A stretch of DNA of 64,000 nucleotides from Dendrophyllia cribrosa (lineage: Eukaryota > Cnidaria > Anthozoa > Scleractinia > Dendrophylliidae), in NCBI GenBank assembly GCA_024195265.1, contig JAJLRJ010000010.1:19296193-19360192 (forward strand), in the 5' to 3' direction. Shown one piece after another: positions 44,001-49,836 of this stretch. Positions within the stretch are counted from its first letter, which is position 1, and every line of letters starts with the position of its first letter. Below the pieces are notes generated by a model. That model was not told the origin of the DNA. It saw only the letters and a program-made list of their open reading frames with translations, and made no database searches. A program made the translations under genes and the position numbers.

Positions 44001-47000
44001 GAATTTTGTGCCGAAAATGTATGCTGTGCGGAAAGAACCGACTCGTTCTTCGAAAGTTGAGAACTGCAGAAAACAGTAAAGTAAGCTTTATTTGGATTGA
44101 GATTGTTAAAAAAATAACGGCTATTAACAGCCGATTTGACCAGACATTGATAGAGTGCATGTTATTCTTTAAGCCTGAAGACCGATTGAGTTTTCTTAAA
44201 GGATTTCTGTCGAATGAACGTAATGTTAATTTCACCAAAGTTTACAACAAATGATTTTTGAAAGTTTTTCCTCAGTGAACCAAAGTCCAAAATTAACCCG
44301 CCCTGCAGAGATTTTTATAGATTTAGTAACTAGAGTATCTATTTAAACTAGCGACGTAGTTTGAGTTCTAGAATCAGCGTACTTTTGGGAAAATTCAAGA
44401 AAAGGTATTGCTAGTTTTACTCGTCAACTAAAATGGCTGAAACACCATCACCATTGACCGTTAAGTTCATGTGCAGTTGATGTAACAAAATGCCACATGC
44501 ATAAATGTAAACTAGAATAAAGGTTTTACATCTGGTGAAAGTCTTGATTTGTTCAGTATTAATGGACTGGAGAAACGATGTCTTACATTTTGCACTTTTT
44601 AAGGACGTTTCTGAGGTCAAAATTGGGTTTAGTGGCACCAACAAACATCCAGTGTTACCATGGCAACAAAGAAGAAACGACCTTAATAAAGGTCATTTTT
44701 GAACATTCCCCCTGAAGACCTATCTGCATGCAAAATATGAAGGGGGGTCAAAAATTTTCATTTCCCACTTTTCTCGATTCTTACAGAGAACTGCTCTTAA
44801 GTGCCCTTGCTGATGTCAGTCACTTAAAGAAAAAATTACAAAAAGATAAAAGACAAATAACTTACATGTATCTCTGGAATAGAACATTTCTTTGTTTTGT
44901 GATAGAGTTCTCCATATTTAAGTACTCAACTGCTTCATTCTTGGACCCTTCCAGTTCATCTTTCTCTTTTTCTACAGCTTTCACTCTGTTGAGCTGAAAA
45001 CAATAGAAAACAACGAAACATTTTTACTAACAATCACTCAGTCCCTTTATGACACTTCAGGTCAATAAATACATTTTAAAAAAGATGTCCAAAAATGTTT
45101 TGGTCTGATTGGCTGTTGTTTATATTGTGGTTTAAATTTTTCTTTGGTTTGAAAATATTCACACCAGTTTAATTTTTATATCCCTTTTTCTCAAAATGCA
45201 TTATCATAATCTCAGACTAAGGAAAACTGGTTTGAACATTTTTAAACAAAGAAAAATTTGAACTACAACATTCACATACAGTTCATAAGTATGTATGTAT
45301 GTATGTATGTATTTACCAGCCATTATTTAGCAACAGAATGCCAAAATATGACATACAGTGTACATGTAGGACTGTTAGGCTCACAGCCCTTCAATTGTTT
45401 GTTGAAGTTGTCAGTTTATTTCTAAAACTCCATCATTATTGCAGCAGATTATTGCAGCAGATTACTGCAGCAGTCACATACAGGACATTACACAGAGTTT
45501 CACTGTAATGTTTAAATAATTAATTATACTCACGTCTTTCACCCCAGTAGGGTTAAAATTATGACAATAAATTACCTTTTCTCCCCGAGCTTCATTCAAA
45601 GCCTCAACCTCATTAGCCAACTGTTCAATTGGTTCTTTGAATCGACTTGATCCAATAATGTCCTCTAAGTACTCCAGCATACCTTCCTCGTGTTCTGATA
45701 GGGCCTTTGGTTTCATCATGGAAATCTGCTCAACTTCTCCCTGGTAAAAATGGAAAATTGATGATTCAGAAGACTTTCTTATATGCTCTAATATTCAAGA
45801 CACTTACATGTAAATGCTTAGCTGACAAGGGGCTGTCAAACTGTCTATTTTTGTTTCCAAATTATGCAATTATACTTAAGTTTTCAAAGGTAATAAAAGG
45901 TATTTTAGGGATAATGACAACTATTACTTTTTTTATATAAATACATTTCTAAAAACACATTTAATTTCCAATTCCAGTAAACAACTGCATCACTTTTGTG
46001 GTGGTTGGGTACCTGCGATATTCAAAAGCTTCCACCATTGGCAGCCAGCTCCAACATGGAGATCATCCCCATGGCTGGCATATCCTAGCAATCCAGACAA
46101 GAGCTCCCACACAAAGGAAAAAAAGAAGGCACCTGTCACACTGTCAAAAAACAGTGGAAAACAGGGAGGGAGGGAGAGAATGTCCAGATGGAAAGACTGC
46201 ACTAAAATCCTCTAAAACGCTAGGCCAATGCCCTGCTCGAACATGCTAGGGCTCCCAGAGCGTATGGAATCATGCTATAGTGTACATGCGCCTGATTCTG
46301 CTGCCCACAAGGCAACCATGGGCACTGTCCATGTTAACCCTGTCAAATTGCATTCACATGTTACTACATGCAACCCTGAGAATCACATAAAGTAATAATG
46401 GATCCTTTTGTTTTCATATGGCAGCTTGTTCTACAAAATGTTCAGGGATATCTAAATAAGTGGCCGGGTATTCTAGTACCACTCCCAAAGTTCTTGGCTC
46501 GAAGTTTTAAGTTTCGAGGATTGATTAATGTTGTTTGAGTTTTGAATGACTGTCAACTTAGTCTTTAGCCTGAGAAATGAGCACCAAAATCTCGATATAC
46601 ATGTATTGTCTTGTCTAAAATCTCGATATTGTGGAGCCCCAGAGTGTGACGCGCAAAGAACAATTTTCTATTGTCCAACTTCAAAGTGGATTTACTTGGG
46701 AAGGAATGAAAATATCGAAGCTTCACACGGTTTGTTAGCCCATTAACTCTTGAGTGACAGACCAGTTTGTTTTGATGTTCGCACTAACACGGAGGCTGGT
46801 AATTCAGTGAAGCAAACACCGTCAGTTTTGCGTATGTAGGCTCATCTATAGTTTTTTGGGGTTTTCGATAAAAATAGCATGCATATGAAAGATTTTCAGG
46901 AAGGCACCCTTGAAGGTTGGCAGTAACCTTAAAAGCATAAAACCTTCTACAATAATAGCCTCTTTCATCCATGCTGCTAACACAAAAGAAGCTATTATAA

Positions 47001-48116
47001 TAGTCTAAAGGTTTTCTAAACTTTGAGAAATTTCTAGGAAAACTCTAAATACAAATGTACACCCAACTAACCTGTAAAATGAGAAATCTATTGTGATCTA
47101 AGTCAATTCCACAATCCTTAAGAAGTCTGGCCACCTCCTTGAATGGAACTTTGCGGCTATTAACATGATAATCAGAGCTGTTGTCTTTACGCGCTGTGCG
47201 GGACACAACAAACTGACTTCCTGGCACAACTTCATACTCATCTCCTGGCTTAAGATACAAACAAGGAATGACAAATTAATAAAATTAGTAATCTATGGAA
47301 TTATTAAACTAAACGTTTCTTTAACTCGGTGTAAACACCGCTAAGTTAGTCTCCTCAGGGTAAACTTAATTATAGACAAGTTTTGCTTCCTTTTCAGAAA
47401 TAATAAAAACTAGAGCTTGAAATTCGAGCAATGTACAAAAAGCAAGAATGGCTTTCTACACAACAACTGAACTTGCACTGTATAATCGGTTACAGAACTT
47501 TCTAATTCCTGTGCATATTCATAAAACCAACTTACCAAATCGATGATATTCTGAAAATGCACCGACACAGTGCAGCTCTGAACATTTTGATGATTTTCTG
47601 AGTTGTGGATCAACTGAGAAACCTTCTTCGTCCGAATCATTTTCGATCGGTAGCCAAACACAAACAACATGGCATCAATGACATTTGATTTCCCGCTTCC
47701 GTTTGGACCAACAATCGACGAAAAGTTCTGAAAACACAGAATACGTTAGATGATTAGCTTAAACAGTAGCAAAAGCAAAACATGGATGCAATAAGCTTTA
47801 TGCTTGCTGCAAGCACAATTTTATTACAGTGCATGTTTACCTTATGAAATGGGCCCAATTCTTGAATTCCAGCGTAGGATTTGAAGTTTTCATTTACTAT
47901 TTTTGTAATCATGAGTCGAGCTGTATTAGCCTCAGTTGTTGGCAGTTCTGTATTCATGGCTTCTTCGCTGGCCGGTTCTGTCATTTGTTCGTTGGAAACC
48001 ACATCGTCCGCCATTTTGTCTTTCAGTTTTGGCGCCAAAATGTTTTCCCATGATCCTTCTTTATAGACAGAGTTGAATAACGACTGCACATGCGCGTACT
48101 TGATAGTGTCGCCCAT
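2151..48116 (-). CDS. SMC4: Structural maintenance of chromosomes protein 4 (condensin subunit), 33 exons, 3'-incomplete
   Basis: SMC4 pairs with SMC2 as the ATPase core of condensin I and II, which compacts mitotic chromosomes. I assembled 33 minus-strand exons, all with GT donors and AG acceptors and matching phases, totalling 3423 bp (1141 codons) without a stop. Exons from 5' to 3': 48116-47841, 47727-47536, 47248-47072, 45740-45576, 44993-44866, 39321-39224, 33536-33494, 33110-33026, 30438-30373, 24308-24231, 22725-22680, 22492-22452, 21417-21361, 21169-21048, 17317-17209, 16886-16825, 16301-16232, 15551-15390, 14174-14134, 13728-13596, 13041-12987, 11558-11431, 11062-10958, 10364-10238, 8699-8648, 8565-8514, 7600-7515, 7435-7354, 6647-6585, 5094-4921, 3546-3433, 2565-2488, 2306-2151. 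The Walker A and Q-loop motifs and the motif FGYRSK identify SMC4 rather than SMC1-3. About 190 C-terminal residues, including Walker B, lie off the left edge. Confidence 0.96.
3812..4145. mobile_element. MITE with 29-bp perfect terminal inverted repeats
   Basis: A 334-bp element in an SMC4 intron. The left end CAGCCATGCTCCGTCACG and the sequence following it match the reverse complement of the right end for 29 bases (3812-3840 against 4117-4145). There is no coding content. The perfect arms suggest recent activity. Confidence 0.8.
4645..4757. repeat. G-rich low-complexity tract
   Basis: Roughly 110 bases dominated by runs of three to twenty G, in an SMC4 intron. The open frames here are glycine- or proline-rich artefacts. 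The tract could form G-quadruplexes on the plus strand and is prone to length error in sequencing. Confidence 0.85.
5176..5567. mobile_element. MITE with AGTGCTGCAAtGATATA ends
   Basis: About 390 bp beginning AGTGCTGCAATGATATA and ending TATATCGTTGCAGCACT, so the imperfect terminal inverted repeats are about 17 bp. The interior is AT-rich and non-coding. It lies in the SMC4 intron between exons 29 and 30. Confidence 0.7.
9202..10095. mobile_element. MITE with CAGTCGAACCTGTAT inverted ends and TA duplication
   Basis: An 894-bp element flanked by TA (9200-9201 and 10096-10097). It begins CAGTCGAACCTGTAT and ends in the reverse complement. Sub-terminal repeats (GGCCGCTTAATACAGG and variants) occur several times near both ends. 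TA duplication and end sequence are typical of mariner-type MITEs. No gene is present. Confidence 0.85.
11431..16301 (-). CDS. SMC4: SMC4 exons 17-22: hinge dimerisation domain
   Basis: These exons encode the SMC hinge, which binds the SMC2 hinge. Visible signatures are GIFGRL (exon 17), GDLGAIDDKYDVAIS (exon 18), NVGSATFIGLDK (exon 18), PRLYDLVRVKD (exon 20), RWRVVTLQGELIDQSG (exon 21) and TMSGGGNKVVKGRM (exon 22). The glycine-rich motif in exon 22 is the conserved end of the hinge. Exon 19 is only 41 bp. The phases across all six exons agree. Confidence 0.95.
12222..12680 (-). pseudogene. Non-LTR retrotransposon (LINE) reverse transcriptase fragment
   Basis: The open stretch 12222-12602 encodes the C-terminal part of a LINE reverse transcriptase. 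It shows the pattern W-x2-QLRFNPEKC, then KDLGVLISSDLSW and KANKILG, typical of the thumb region after the catalytic palm. Related sequence continues to about 12680 across a stop. No catalytic YxDD box, endonuclease or 5' part is present, so this is a truncated insertion in the SMC4 intron between exons 21 and 22. Confidence 0.75.
13306..13388. repeat. Inverted repeat carrying TGACGTCA and TGACTCA words
   Basis: TGTGACGTCAATGACTCAA at 13306-13324 is repeated in inverse at 13370-13388. The arms contain CRE-like TGACGTCA and AP-1-like TGACTCA words. It is probably part of a larger fold-back repeat. Any regulatory role is speculative. Confidence 0.65.
16825..44993 (-). CDS. SMC4: SMC4 exons 5-16: first coiled-coil arm
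   Basis: Twelve small exons (41-128 bp) encode lysine/glutamate-rich heptad sequence running from the head to the hinge. They are separated by introns that hold most of the large insertions: the Ty3 element between exons 6 and 7, the long-TIR element between exons 5 and 6, and the Penelope relic between exons 14 and 15. Recognisable SMC4 segments include KETELMGWNKVVNEAKSK (exon 13) and MDVAKSELEIY (exon 14). Exons 7 (43 bp), 11 (46 bp) and 12 (41 bp) are micro-exon-sized and are likely to be missed by automatic prediction. Confidence 0.92.
17955..18115. repeat. Degenerate CGGCCGATA/CGGTCGA minisatellite
   Basis: Imperfect repeats built on CGGCCGATA and CGGTCGACA words, each nearly self-complementary. 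The same family is expanded at 27110-27380. No gene is present. Confidence 0.75.
18543..19330 (+). pseudogene. Penelope-like element reverse transcriptase relic
   Basis: Two open pieces, 18543-18791 and 18905-19330, encode consecutive parts of a Penelope-like reverse transcriptase. The first has FDMKSLLTDI (the palm motif with the first catalytic Asp) and LALDCTETAIKN. The second begins MGSPV and has the YVDD catalytic box (VRYVDDTF), LPFLDC-like IPFLDCLVSR, and YRKSTHPDRLL. The two pieces are interrupted by about 110 bp containing stops and shifts. The sequence after DRLLD is replaced by unrelated sequence, and no GIY-YIG endonuclease is seen. It is inactive and sits in the intron between SMC4 exons 14 and 15. 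Confidence 0.85.
19279..19504. mobile_element. Short fold-back element, copy 1 (second copy at 40168)
   Basis: About 226 bp, roughly 90 percent identical to 40168-40393 by eye. It sits against the broken end of the Penelope relic and is flanked by TATATAC on both sides. Its ends are diverged from the perfect AGGGGTTTCA inverted termini of the other copy. It contains the hairpin GGGGCCTTATGGCCCC. Confidence 0.75.
20278..20522. mobile_element. MITE of the GGGCYGGTTATTTAAAC family with TTA duplication
   Basis: A 245-bp relative of the element at 969-1569. TTA lies at 20275-20277 and 20523-20525. The ends are imperfect inverted repeats (GGGCTGGTTATTTAAAC against GTTTAAATCCAGCCC). It has no gene. 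Confidence 0.8.
21811..22115. mobile_element. Truncated copy of the GGGAGCTTAAGC MITE
   Basis: Similar to 1157-1519 along most of its length, with the same left end GGGAGCTTAAGCA. The right inverted end is missing, so it is a 3'-truncated relic. The open frame at 21870-22067 mirrors the one in the other copy and is repeat sequence. Confidence 0.75.
23515..23850. repeat. Interspersed repeat with repeated CTAGAACGGGGTAT words
   Basis: The ends are inverted (AGTCCCGGCCCGGGG on the left, CCCGGGAGTCCCGG on the right). The interior carries at least four copies of a CTAGAACGGGGTAT word. Related text (GGGTATGTGCCGC) recurs near 48625. It is a non-coding, GC-rich repeat. Confidence 0.65.
24436..25453. 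mobile_element. 1-kb element with TTAACCCATTCGCTCCT inverted ends
   Basis: The left end TTAACCCATTCGCTCCT matches the right end (AGGAGTGAATGGGTTAA) in inverse with one mismatch. Open frames of 111-117 codons occur on both strands inside, but they overlap each other and show no recognisable domain, so I do not call a gene. A single related end (AACCCATTGACTCCTAG) occurs near 5939. Confidence 0.7.
25505..26800. repeat. Block of local direct duplications
   Basis: An about 68-bp segment (AATCGAGAAAAGTGTCGGTA and following) occurs at about 25516 and 25609. An about 80-bp segment containing GAGGTACTAGGTCAAGACGA occurs at about 26600 and 26740, and the segment ending in GGCTTTCTCAGAAATTT also recurs. 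I see no gene in this block. Confidence 0.6.
27110..27380. repeat. Degenerate GGTCGATAGTCGG minisatellite
   Basis: Many imperfect tandem units of about 12-14 bp built on CGGTCGATAGT. The sequence is related to 17955-18115. The low-complexity frames here are not genes. Confidence 0.85.
28600..29395. repeat. tRNA-derived interspersed repeats, copies 1 and 2
   Basis: Copy 1 runs from about 28605 and shares long stretches with 29733-30330: CTCCTAAGAGCCAACCCGTG, a (CA)n tract at 28737-28757, and the segment ending in ACAAAGCATTACGTCACTAA. A second tRNA-like head lies near 29200-29265. Read on the minus strand it carries GTGAGTTCGATTCTC, close to a pol III B box. No full cloverleaf is recognised, so these are SINE-like repeats and not tRNA genes. 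Confidence 0.65.
29725..30330. repeat. tRNA-derived interspersed repeat, copy 3 (best preserved)
   Basis: On the minus strand, 30003 down to 29938 contains ATGGCTGAGTGG (A-box-like) and GGAGGTTCGAGGCT (B-box-like) at tRNA-like spacing, as in tRNA-Leu/Ser-derived SINEs. About 250 bp of shared sequence lies on each side of the tRNA-like part. It sits just upstream of SMC4 exon 9. Confidence 0.65.
30710..30980. repeat. Dispersed repeat, copy A (copy B at about 32400-32640)
   Basis: Two blocks (CAATGCATTTTTCTGGAAAA with the sequence after it, and CCAAATAAGGAATTACATG with the sequence after it) recur in the same orientation near 32400-32640, but in swapped order. No gene is seen. Confidence 0.6.
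33643..33812 (-). repeat. 3' LTR of the Ty3 element
   Basis: 170 bp. On the minus strand it starts TGTAACAGTATCTAC and ends GTTTACA. It differs from the other LTR at only a few positions. Confidence 0.95.
33941..36139 (-). CDS. pol: Ty3 pol: partial RT, RNase H, integrase
   Basis: A 732-codon open frame. It starts inside the RT palm, shortly before the catalytic box (GIADD, a Ty3 form of YxDD), followed by FFGHTWTPQGIKPD and FLGLVNYLTRY. RNase H follows: the usual first Asp position (DAS) reads EAS, then NIEREALGVVWGLERF and TDHKPLE. The integrase has an HHCC finger (HHGHLGQEK, then CATC) and the DDE core (SSDLFEF, TTDNGPQY, SAERMVQTVENIL). The C-terminus is basic and proline-rich. The upstream RT fingers and first catalytic Asp are absent, so no active RT can be made. 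Confidence 0.92.
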   Translation of the reverse strand: MFQKQLDTTFEGLNGVTGIADDTFVYGSSKVEHDINLTKLMERAQQKGMVFNKDKVQFKCKEVSFFGHTWTPQGIKPDNKKVSAILDMKPPEDVKSLQSFLGLVNYLTRYSGRLATLSAPLRDLTKKDTAYSWGPEHNQAFTEVKKAVSSLGVLRYFDPHAETVIETEASLKGLGAVPLQDGQPVCFASKALTETEQRYSNIEREALGVVWGLERFHYFIYGKSCTIHTDHKPLETIFKKKLSSCPARLQRFVLQALKYDVTVKYVKGAEVPIADALFRVSPQPASPEGEFPQLDIHQITKNLPASPIKLQQIRNETANDPMLSKLRDVIHKGWPATSRECPKALHNYWNFREELTIEDGIILKQERIVMPTTLRHDTLNTIHHGHLGQEKCLLRARSTVFWPGITKDVTNLVQNCATCQAHQRKQQKQQILQPEPPCYPWQILSSDLFEFKENQYLLVSDKYSKFPIVRKLTSTTSHAIINHLKSIFAEHGIPEQLTTDNGPQYASQEFRDFTQTYGVEHVTSSPMYPQSNGSAERMVQTVENILKKCDEEGEDPYLGLLSYRTTPVSSNLKSPAELLNNCKFRTTLPMSKHVRVSDATSKTKEELYQQQKLQAFYYNKTAGPTLQPFQPGQPINIYDHHTQRWERGTVIRPAKEPRSFIIKNDQTEGVYRRTRSQLKPRPEVKDDSINEPPPTTPETTASQDYSATPPKDGQAYTTRSGRASKPPDRLDI
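36186..37490 (-). CDS. gag: Ty3 gag with zinc knuckles fused to aspartic protease
   Basis: A 434-codon open frame. The N-terminal two-fifths is a Ty3-type capsid domain. Residues about 218-253 contain two CCHC-like knuckles (CYRCGNESHTGDKRC is atypical; CNYCHKRSHFSKVC is canonical). An acidic linker follows, then a retropepsin-like protease with IDTGAETNVI (active DTGA) near residue 319. The frame ends soon after SSYPDRF, normally the protease-RT linker, because of the deletion junction. No frameshift breaks the gag-protease part. Confidence 0.92.
   Translation of the reverse strand: MSDLIGFESPKINWTPGPDLPQRFKRFRQKCELLFDGPLKARTNEQRCRYVLLWTGDYSLDLFNTWNLSREEQNKLDEFEEHVKPQSNHILNCFYLRNLRQNGRPLDDFLTEAKLLIQNSGYLPELHDELLRDALVFGIDSDIIRKKCIAEGNDLTLKKAREIARTHEATRLQLQAMTSEADATQVNSLHRAKGNTNTKQRVQRDNKAQNQRNDKRLCYRCGNESHTGDKRCPASGVECNYCHKRSHFSKVCQKRSQVHGVQNHTASEQEDNSDSDYDMFLGSLVVDSVNNSDRSKVFTTVEITAKPYHKKTTSIVCKIDTGAETNVISKTEFDNIIASPSDKALAPLQILTPYGGQKIECMGTCQLFIHHKDRIKEVTFTVTNVQGPSMLGCKTCEELGFVTINCSIENTPLLTKETLLSSYPDRFLRTRKLV
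37570..37739 (-). repeat. 5' LTR of the Ty3 element
   Basis: 170 bp, TG...CA, near-identical to 33643-33812. It is followed inward by the tRNA-Leu-like primer-binding site at 37550-37569 (minus strand). Confidence 0.95.
37917..38891. mobile_element. Fold-back element with an internal minisatellite
   Basis: The ends CAGGGCTTGAGACTAA and TTAGTCTCGAGTCCTG are inverted repeats with one mismatch, and CTAGCCA-type words recur near both ends. The interior, from about 38080 to 38650, is a degenerate tandem array of roughly 60-bp units containing GGTGTTAGTCTTATCTTCTC. A CCACCCC run lies at about 38768-38792. No gene is present. Confidence 0.75.
40168..40393. mobile_element. Short fold-back element, copy 2
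   Basis: 226 bp with perfect 10-bp ends, AGGGGTTTCA and TGAAACCCCT. It is the better-preserved relative of 19279-19504. A hairpin GGGGCCTCATGGCCCC lies inside. Part of a related sequence (GGGGCCACGAGGCCCC) lies at about 39097. Confidence 0.8.
40441..44801. mobile_element. Non-autonomous DNA element with about 1.2-kb terminal inverted repeats
   Basis: The left arm, about 40441-41625, and the right arm, about 43605-44801, are inverted copies. The outer 1 kb is nearly identical (the open frames at 41005-41322 and 43918-44238 translate identically over 105 residues). The inner part is more diverged, with small indels. The outer ends read TAAGAGCAGTTCTCTG. The roughly 2-kb centre holds no recognisable transposase or other domain. 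It lies in the SMC4 intron between exons 5 and 6, and its right edge is only about 65 bp from the exon 5 donor site. No clear target duplication was found. Confidence 0.85.
45576..48116 (-). CDS. SMC4: SMC4 exons 1-4: N-terminal ATPase half-head
   Basis: Exon 1 (48116-47841) holds an acidic N-terminal extension and the motif NENFKSYAG. Exon 2 (47727-47536) has Walker A GPNGSGKS and FGYRSK. Exon 3 (47248-47072) ends in DLDHNRFLILQ, the Q-loop side, and exon 4 (45740-45576) opens with GEVEQ and continues with EGMLEYLEDIIG. Two starts are possible: the ATG at 48116 or the in-frame ATG at 48014, 34 codons downstream and inside the better-looking context AAAATGGCGG. I prefer 48014 as the conserved start but cannot exclude 48116. 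The exon 2 to exon 3 junction uses an unusual AAG acceptor at about 47249-47251, the only choice that keeps the frame. Confidence 0.95.
45741..47071. other. SMC4 intron 3, nothing recognised
   Basis: Intron between exons 3 and 4. It holds short open frames without domain features and no clear fold-back element. Confidence 0.5.
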
Positions 48117-48268
48117 TCTCCATTCTCGTCCCCAGAGCCCTAGATGAGACGCAATTTAAAAAAAAAATGATGAGCTCTTGGGGACGAGAATGAGTATCGC
48201 CTGCGACTGCCTACGAAGCGACTGCGTAATCCCCGAAACCTGATCCGACTGTCGGGACTCTTATATAT

Positions 48269-48308
<40 letters not shown>

Positions 48309-48377
48309 GACACAGAGATATATTTTTAGCAACTACTGTGATTTGCAGTCTGTCCATTTGAATTGAATGAATATATA

Positions 48378-48561
48378 ACGTGAAAAAGTGTTAAGTTTAA
48401 TGCTGTAAAAAGTGTTAAAAATAAAATGAAACAAGACGTTTCGGCAATGCTGCCTTCATCATGCTGACTACTGATGAAGGCAGCATTGCCGAAACGTCTA
48501 GTTTCATTTTTAAGACCCTTTTAACACTTTTTACAGCGTTAAACTTAACACTTTTTCACGT
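48378..48561. repeat. 184-bp near-perfect palindrome with a CTGATGA...GAAAC core
   Basis: The arms 48378-48460 and 48471-48561 are inverted copies around an about 10-base centre. Each arm contains AAAAAGTGTTAA words. The right arm contains CTGATGA (48471-48477), a short stem GGCA-GCAT-TGCC and GAAAC (48491-48495), an arrangement resembling a hammerhead ribozyme core with one extra A. It lies about 260 bp upstream of the SMC4 start. Confidence 0.85.
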
Positions 48562-49050
48562 AACTACAATTAACGCTGGGCAGGATACATATTTATTTAT
48601 CGTTAATCTTATATATAAGCCATAAGGGTATGTGCCGCTGTGAAGGGTATGGTTTTCAAATATATTTACTCGTTGTATCAGCTTTGCAGTAGTCCTTGGA
48701 CTTTTCGTTTATACAGTTGATTCAGTTTAGCTGATTAGGTCTCCTCCCGTGAGATCCAACGAAAAATCAGCAGGATCTTCGTCCACGGTTTTTGCAGTTC
48801 AACAAGTTTATGGTTTTCAAGCAGTTTAGTCTGGGATAGGGTCAGGAGGCTCCTGATAGGGTATAGAGAGATTAATTGGTATCAGAATAGGGTATCATTT
48901 GCCAGGAAACTGATCAGTGGTATGAAGAATAATTCCAGAATAGGAATTGAAACTCGGAAGAGAAAGAAAACGTGACGTTGTAAGATATTGTTTTAATTAT
49001 CCAAGTCTGGGATAGGGTAGGGATTTTCAGTGTCTAGTCTAGTCGGGCAA

Positions 49051-49211
49051 GTAGTATAGGGCGTTGGGGGTCCGGGATCACCTAAAATAAGCTGCCAAAT
49101 GCCCGAGTTACCGGCTCCCGCGGACTCATTGCATTCGTCCTGGGAGCCGGTAACTCGGGCGTTTGGCAGCTTATTTCAGGTGATCCCGGACGCCCCAACG
49201 CCCTATACTAC
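49051..49211. repeat. Palindrome H1 at the left edge of the viral element
   Basis: 161 bp with arms of about 73 bases (GTAGTATAGGGCGTTGGGG at the outer end) and a loop of about 15 bases. Only a handful of mismatches are present, and several are compensating-type transitions. It is followed immediately by two more hairpins, 49228-49249 and 49253-49379. Confidence 0.9.
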
Positions 49212-49227
49212 TATTCTGTTTGCATAT

Positions 49228-49249
49228 GCTGATCCGGTACGAGATCAGC
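49228..49249. repeat. Small hairpin between H1 and H2
   Basis: GCTGATC and GATCAGC flank an 8-base centre. The flanking words CTACTATT and AATAGTAG are also complementary, so the whole H1-H2 spacer can fold. Confidence 0.7.
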
Positions 49250-49252
49250 AAT

Positions 49253-49379
49253 AGTAGTTGGTAGAGAGGCAGTCAAATACAGTTTTTTCAAACCTCTAAA
49301 TAAGCGGGCCTCACGCGTTCGACGCGCTTATTTAGAGGTTTGAAAAAACCGTATTTGACGTTCCTCTCTACCAACTACT
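49253..49379. repeat. Palindrome H2 at the left edge of the viral element
   Basis: 127 bp with arms of about 50 bases (AGTAGTTGGTAGAGAGG at the outer end, CCTCTAAATAAGCG near the loop). It lies about 120 bp before the first viral-type gene and may belong to a terminal structure or be an independent fold-back repeat. Confidence 0.9.
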
Positions 49380-49472
49380 CTGGATACCCCTCCCTCCAAC
49401 CCCGTAAGAGGGGGCCAAATGCGTTTTTTCCCGAGCCCGCCCGCAATGGCAAGCGAGACATAACCAATTGGA

Positions 49473-49494
49473 GAAAGCCCTACACCCTATATAA
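49473..49494 (+). promoter_or_regulatory. Early-type promoter motif 1 (ACCAATTG + TATATAA)
   Basis: ACCAATTGGAGAAA starts 30 bases before the ATG at 49503, with a TATATAA box at 49489-49495. The same word precedes two further genes (49799, 50384) at 34-38 bases. Confidence 0.65.
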
Positions 49495-49502
49495 AGGTGA
49501 CA

Positions 49503-49796
49503 ATGTCACACAGCAAAGCAATGACTGCCGTTGCATTTTTGAAAATGAGGGGAATTGAGTTGAAAGAAGGTGATGACTTGTATGCGAAGAACAAAGGGAC
49601 GTTCTCATACAACCCTTGTAGACATTGTGGTTTAAACTTTACACAGGGCCACTCGCTTGTGGAGCATCAAAAATATTCTTGTAAGAATCTGCAAACAGAA
49701 CCACGACCGAAAATAATTTGCCCCGGTTGCGGTCAAGCATTGTCTAAACCAACGGTTTACAAAGACATAAAAAATGGCTGCCCGTCTTCGTACTGA
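49503..49796 (+). CDS. Small zinc-finger protein, tandem copy 1 (shortened)
   Basis: A 97-residue protein. A C2H2-like unit is visible (CRHCGLNFTQGHSLVEHQ, then C; pattern C-x2-C-x12-H-x5-C), then a second unit CPGCGQALSKPTVYKDIKNGC in which the expected His is replaced (KDI for KHR in the sister copy). It is clearly paralogous to the next gene. Its C-terminus stops where the downstream copy's promoter begins, so it lost about 70 residues in the tandem duplication. I start at the ATG at 49503. Its function is unknown; DNA or RNA binding is inferred. Confidence 0.7.
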   Translation: MSHSKAMTAVAFLKMRGIELKEGDDLYAKNKGTFSYNPCRHCGLNFTQGHSLVEHQKYSCKNLQTEPRPKIICPGCGQALSKPTVYKDIKNGCPSSY

Positions 49797-49798
49797 TT

Positions 49799-49833
49799 AC
49801 CAATTGGAGAAATTAATACCACTTGTTTATATC
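49799..49833 (+). promoter_or_regulatory. Early-type promoter motif 2 (ACCAATTG)
   Basis: ACCAATTGGAGAAATTAATA begins 38 bases before the ATG at 49837, with TTTATAT just before the start. The sequence matches the motif before copy 1. Confidence 0.65.
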
Positions 49834-49836
49834 GCG

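Noticed and set aside
41005..44254. Pairs of identical 82-105-codon open frames at 41005-41322/43918-44238 and 40989-41237/44006-44254
   Set aside because: They are mirror copies inside the inverted arms of the long-TIR element, lack domain features and overlap antisense, so they are not called as genes.
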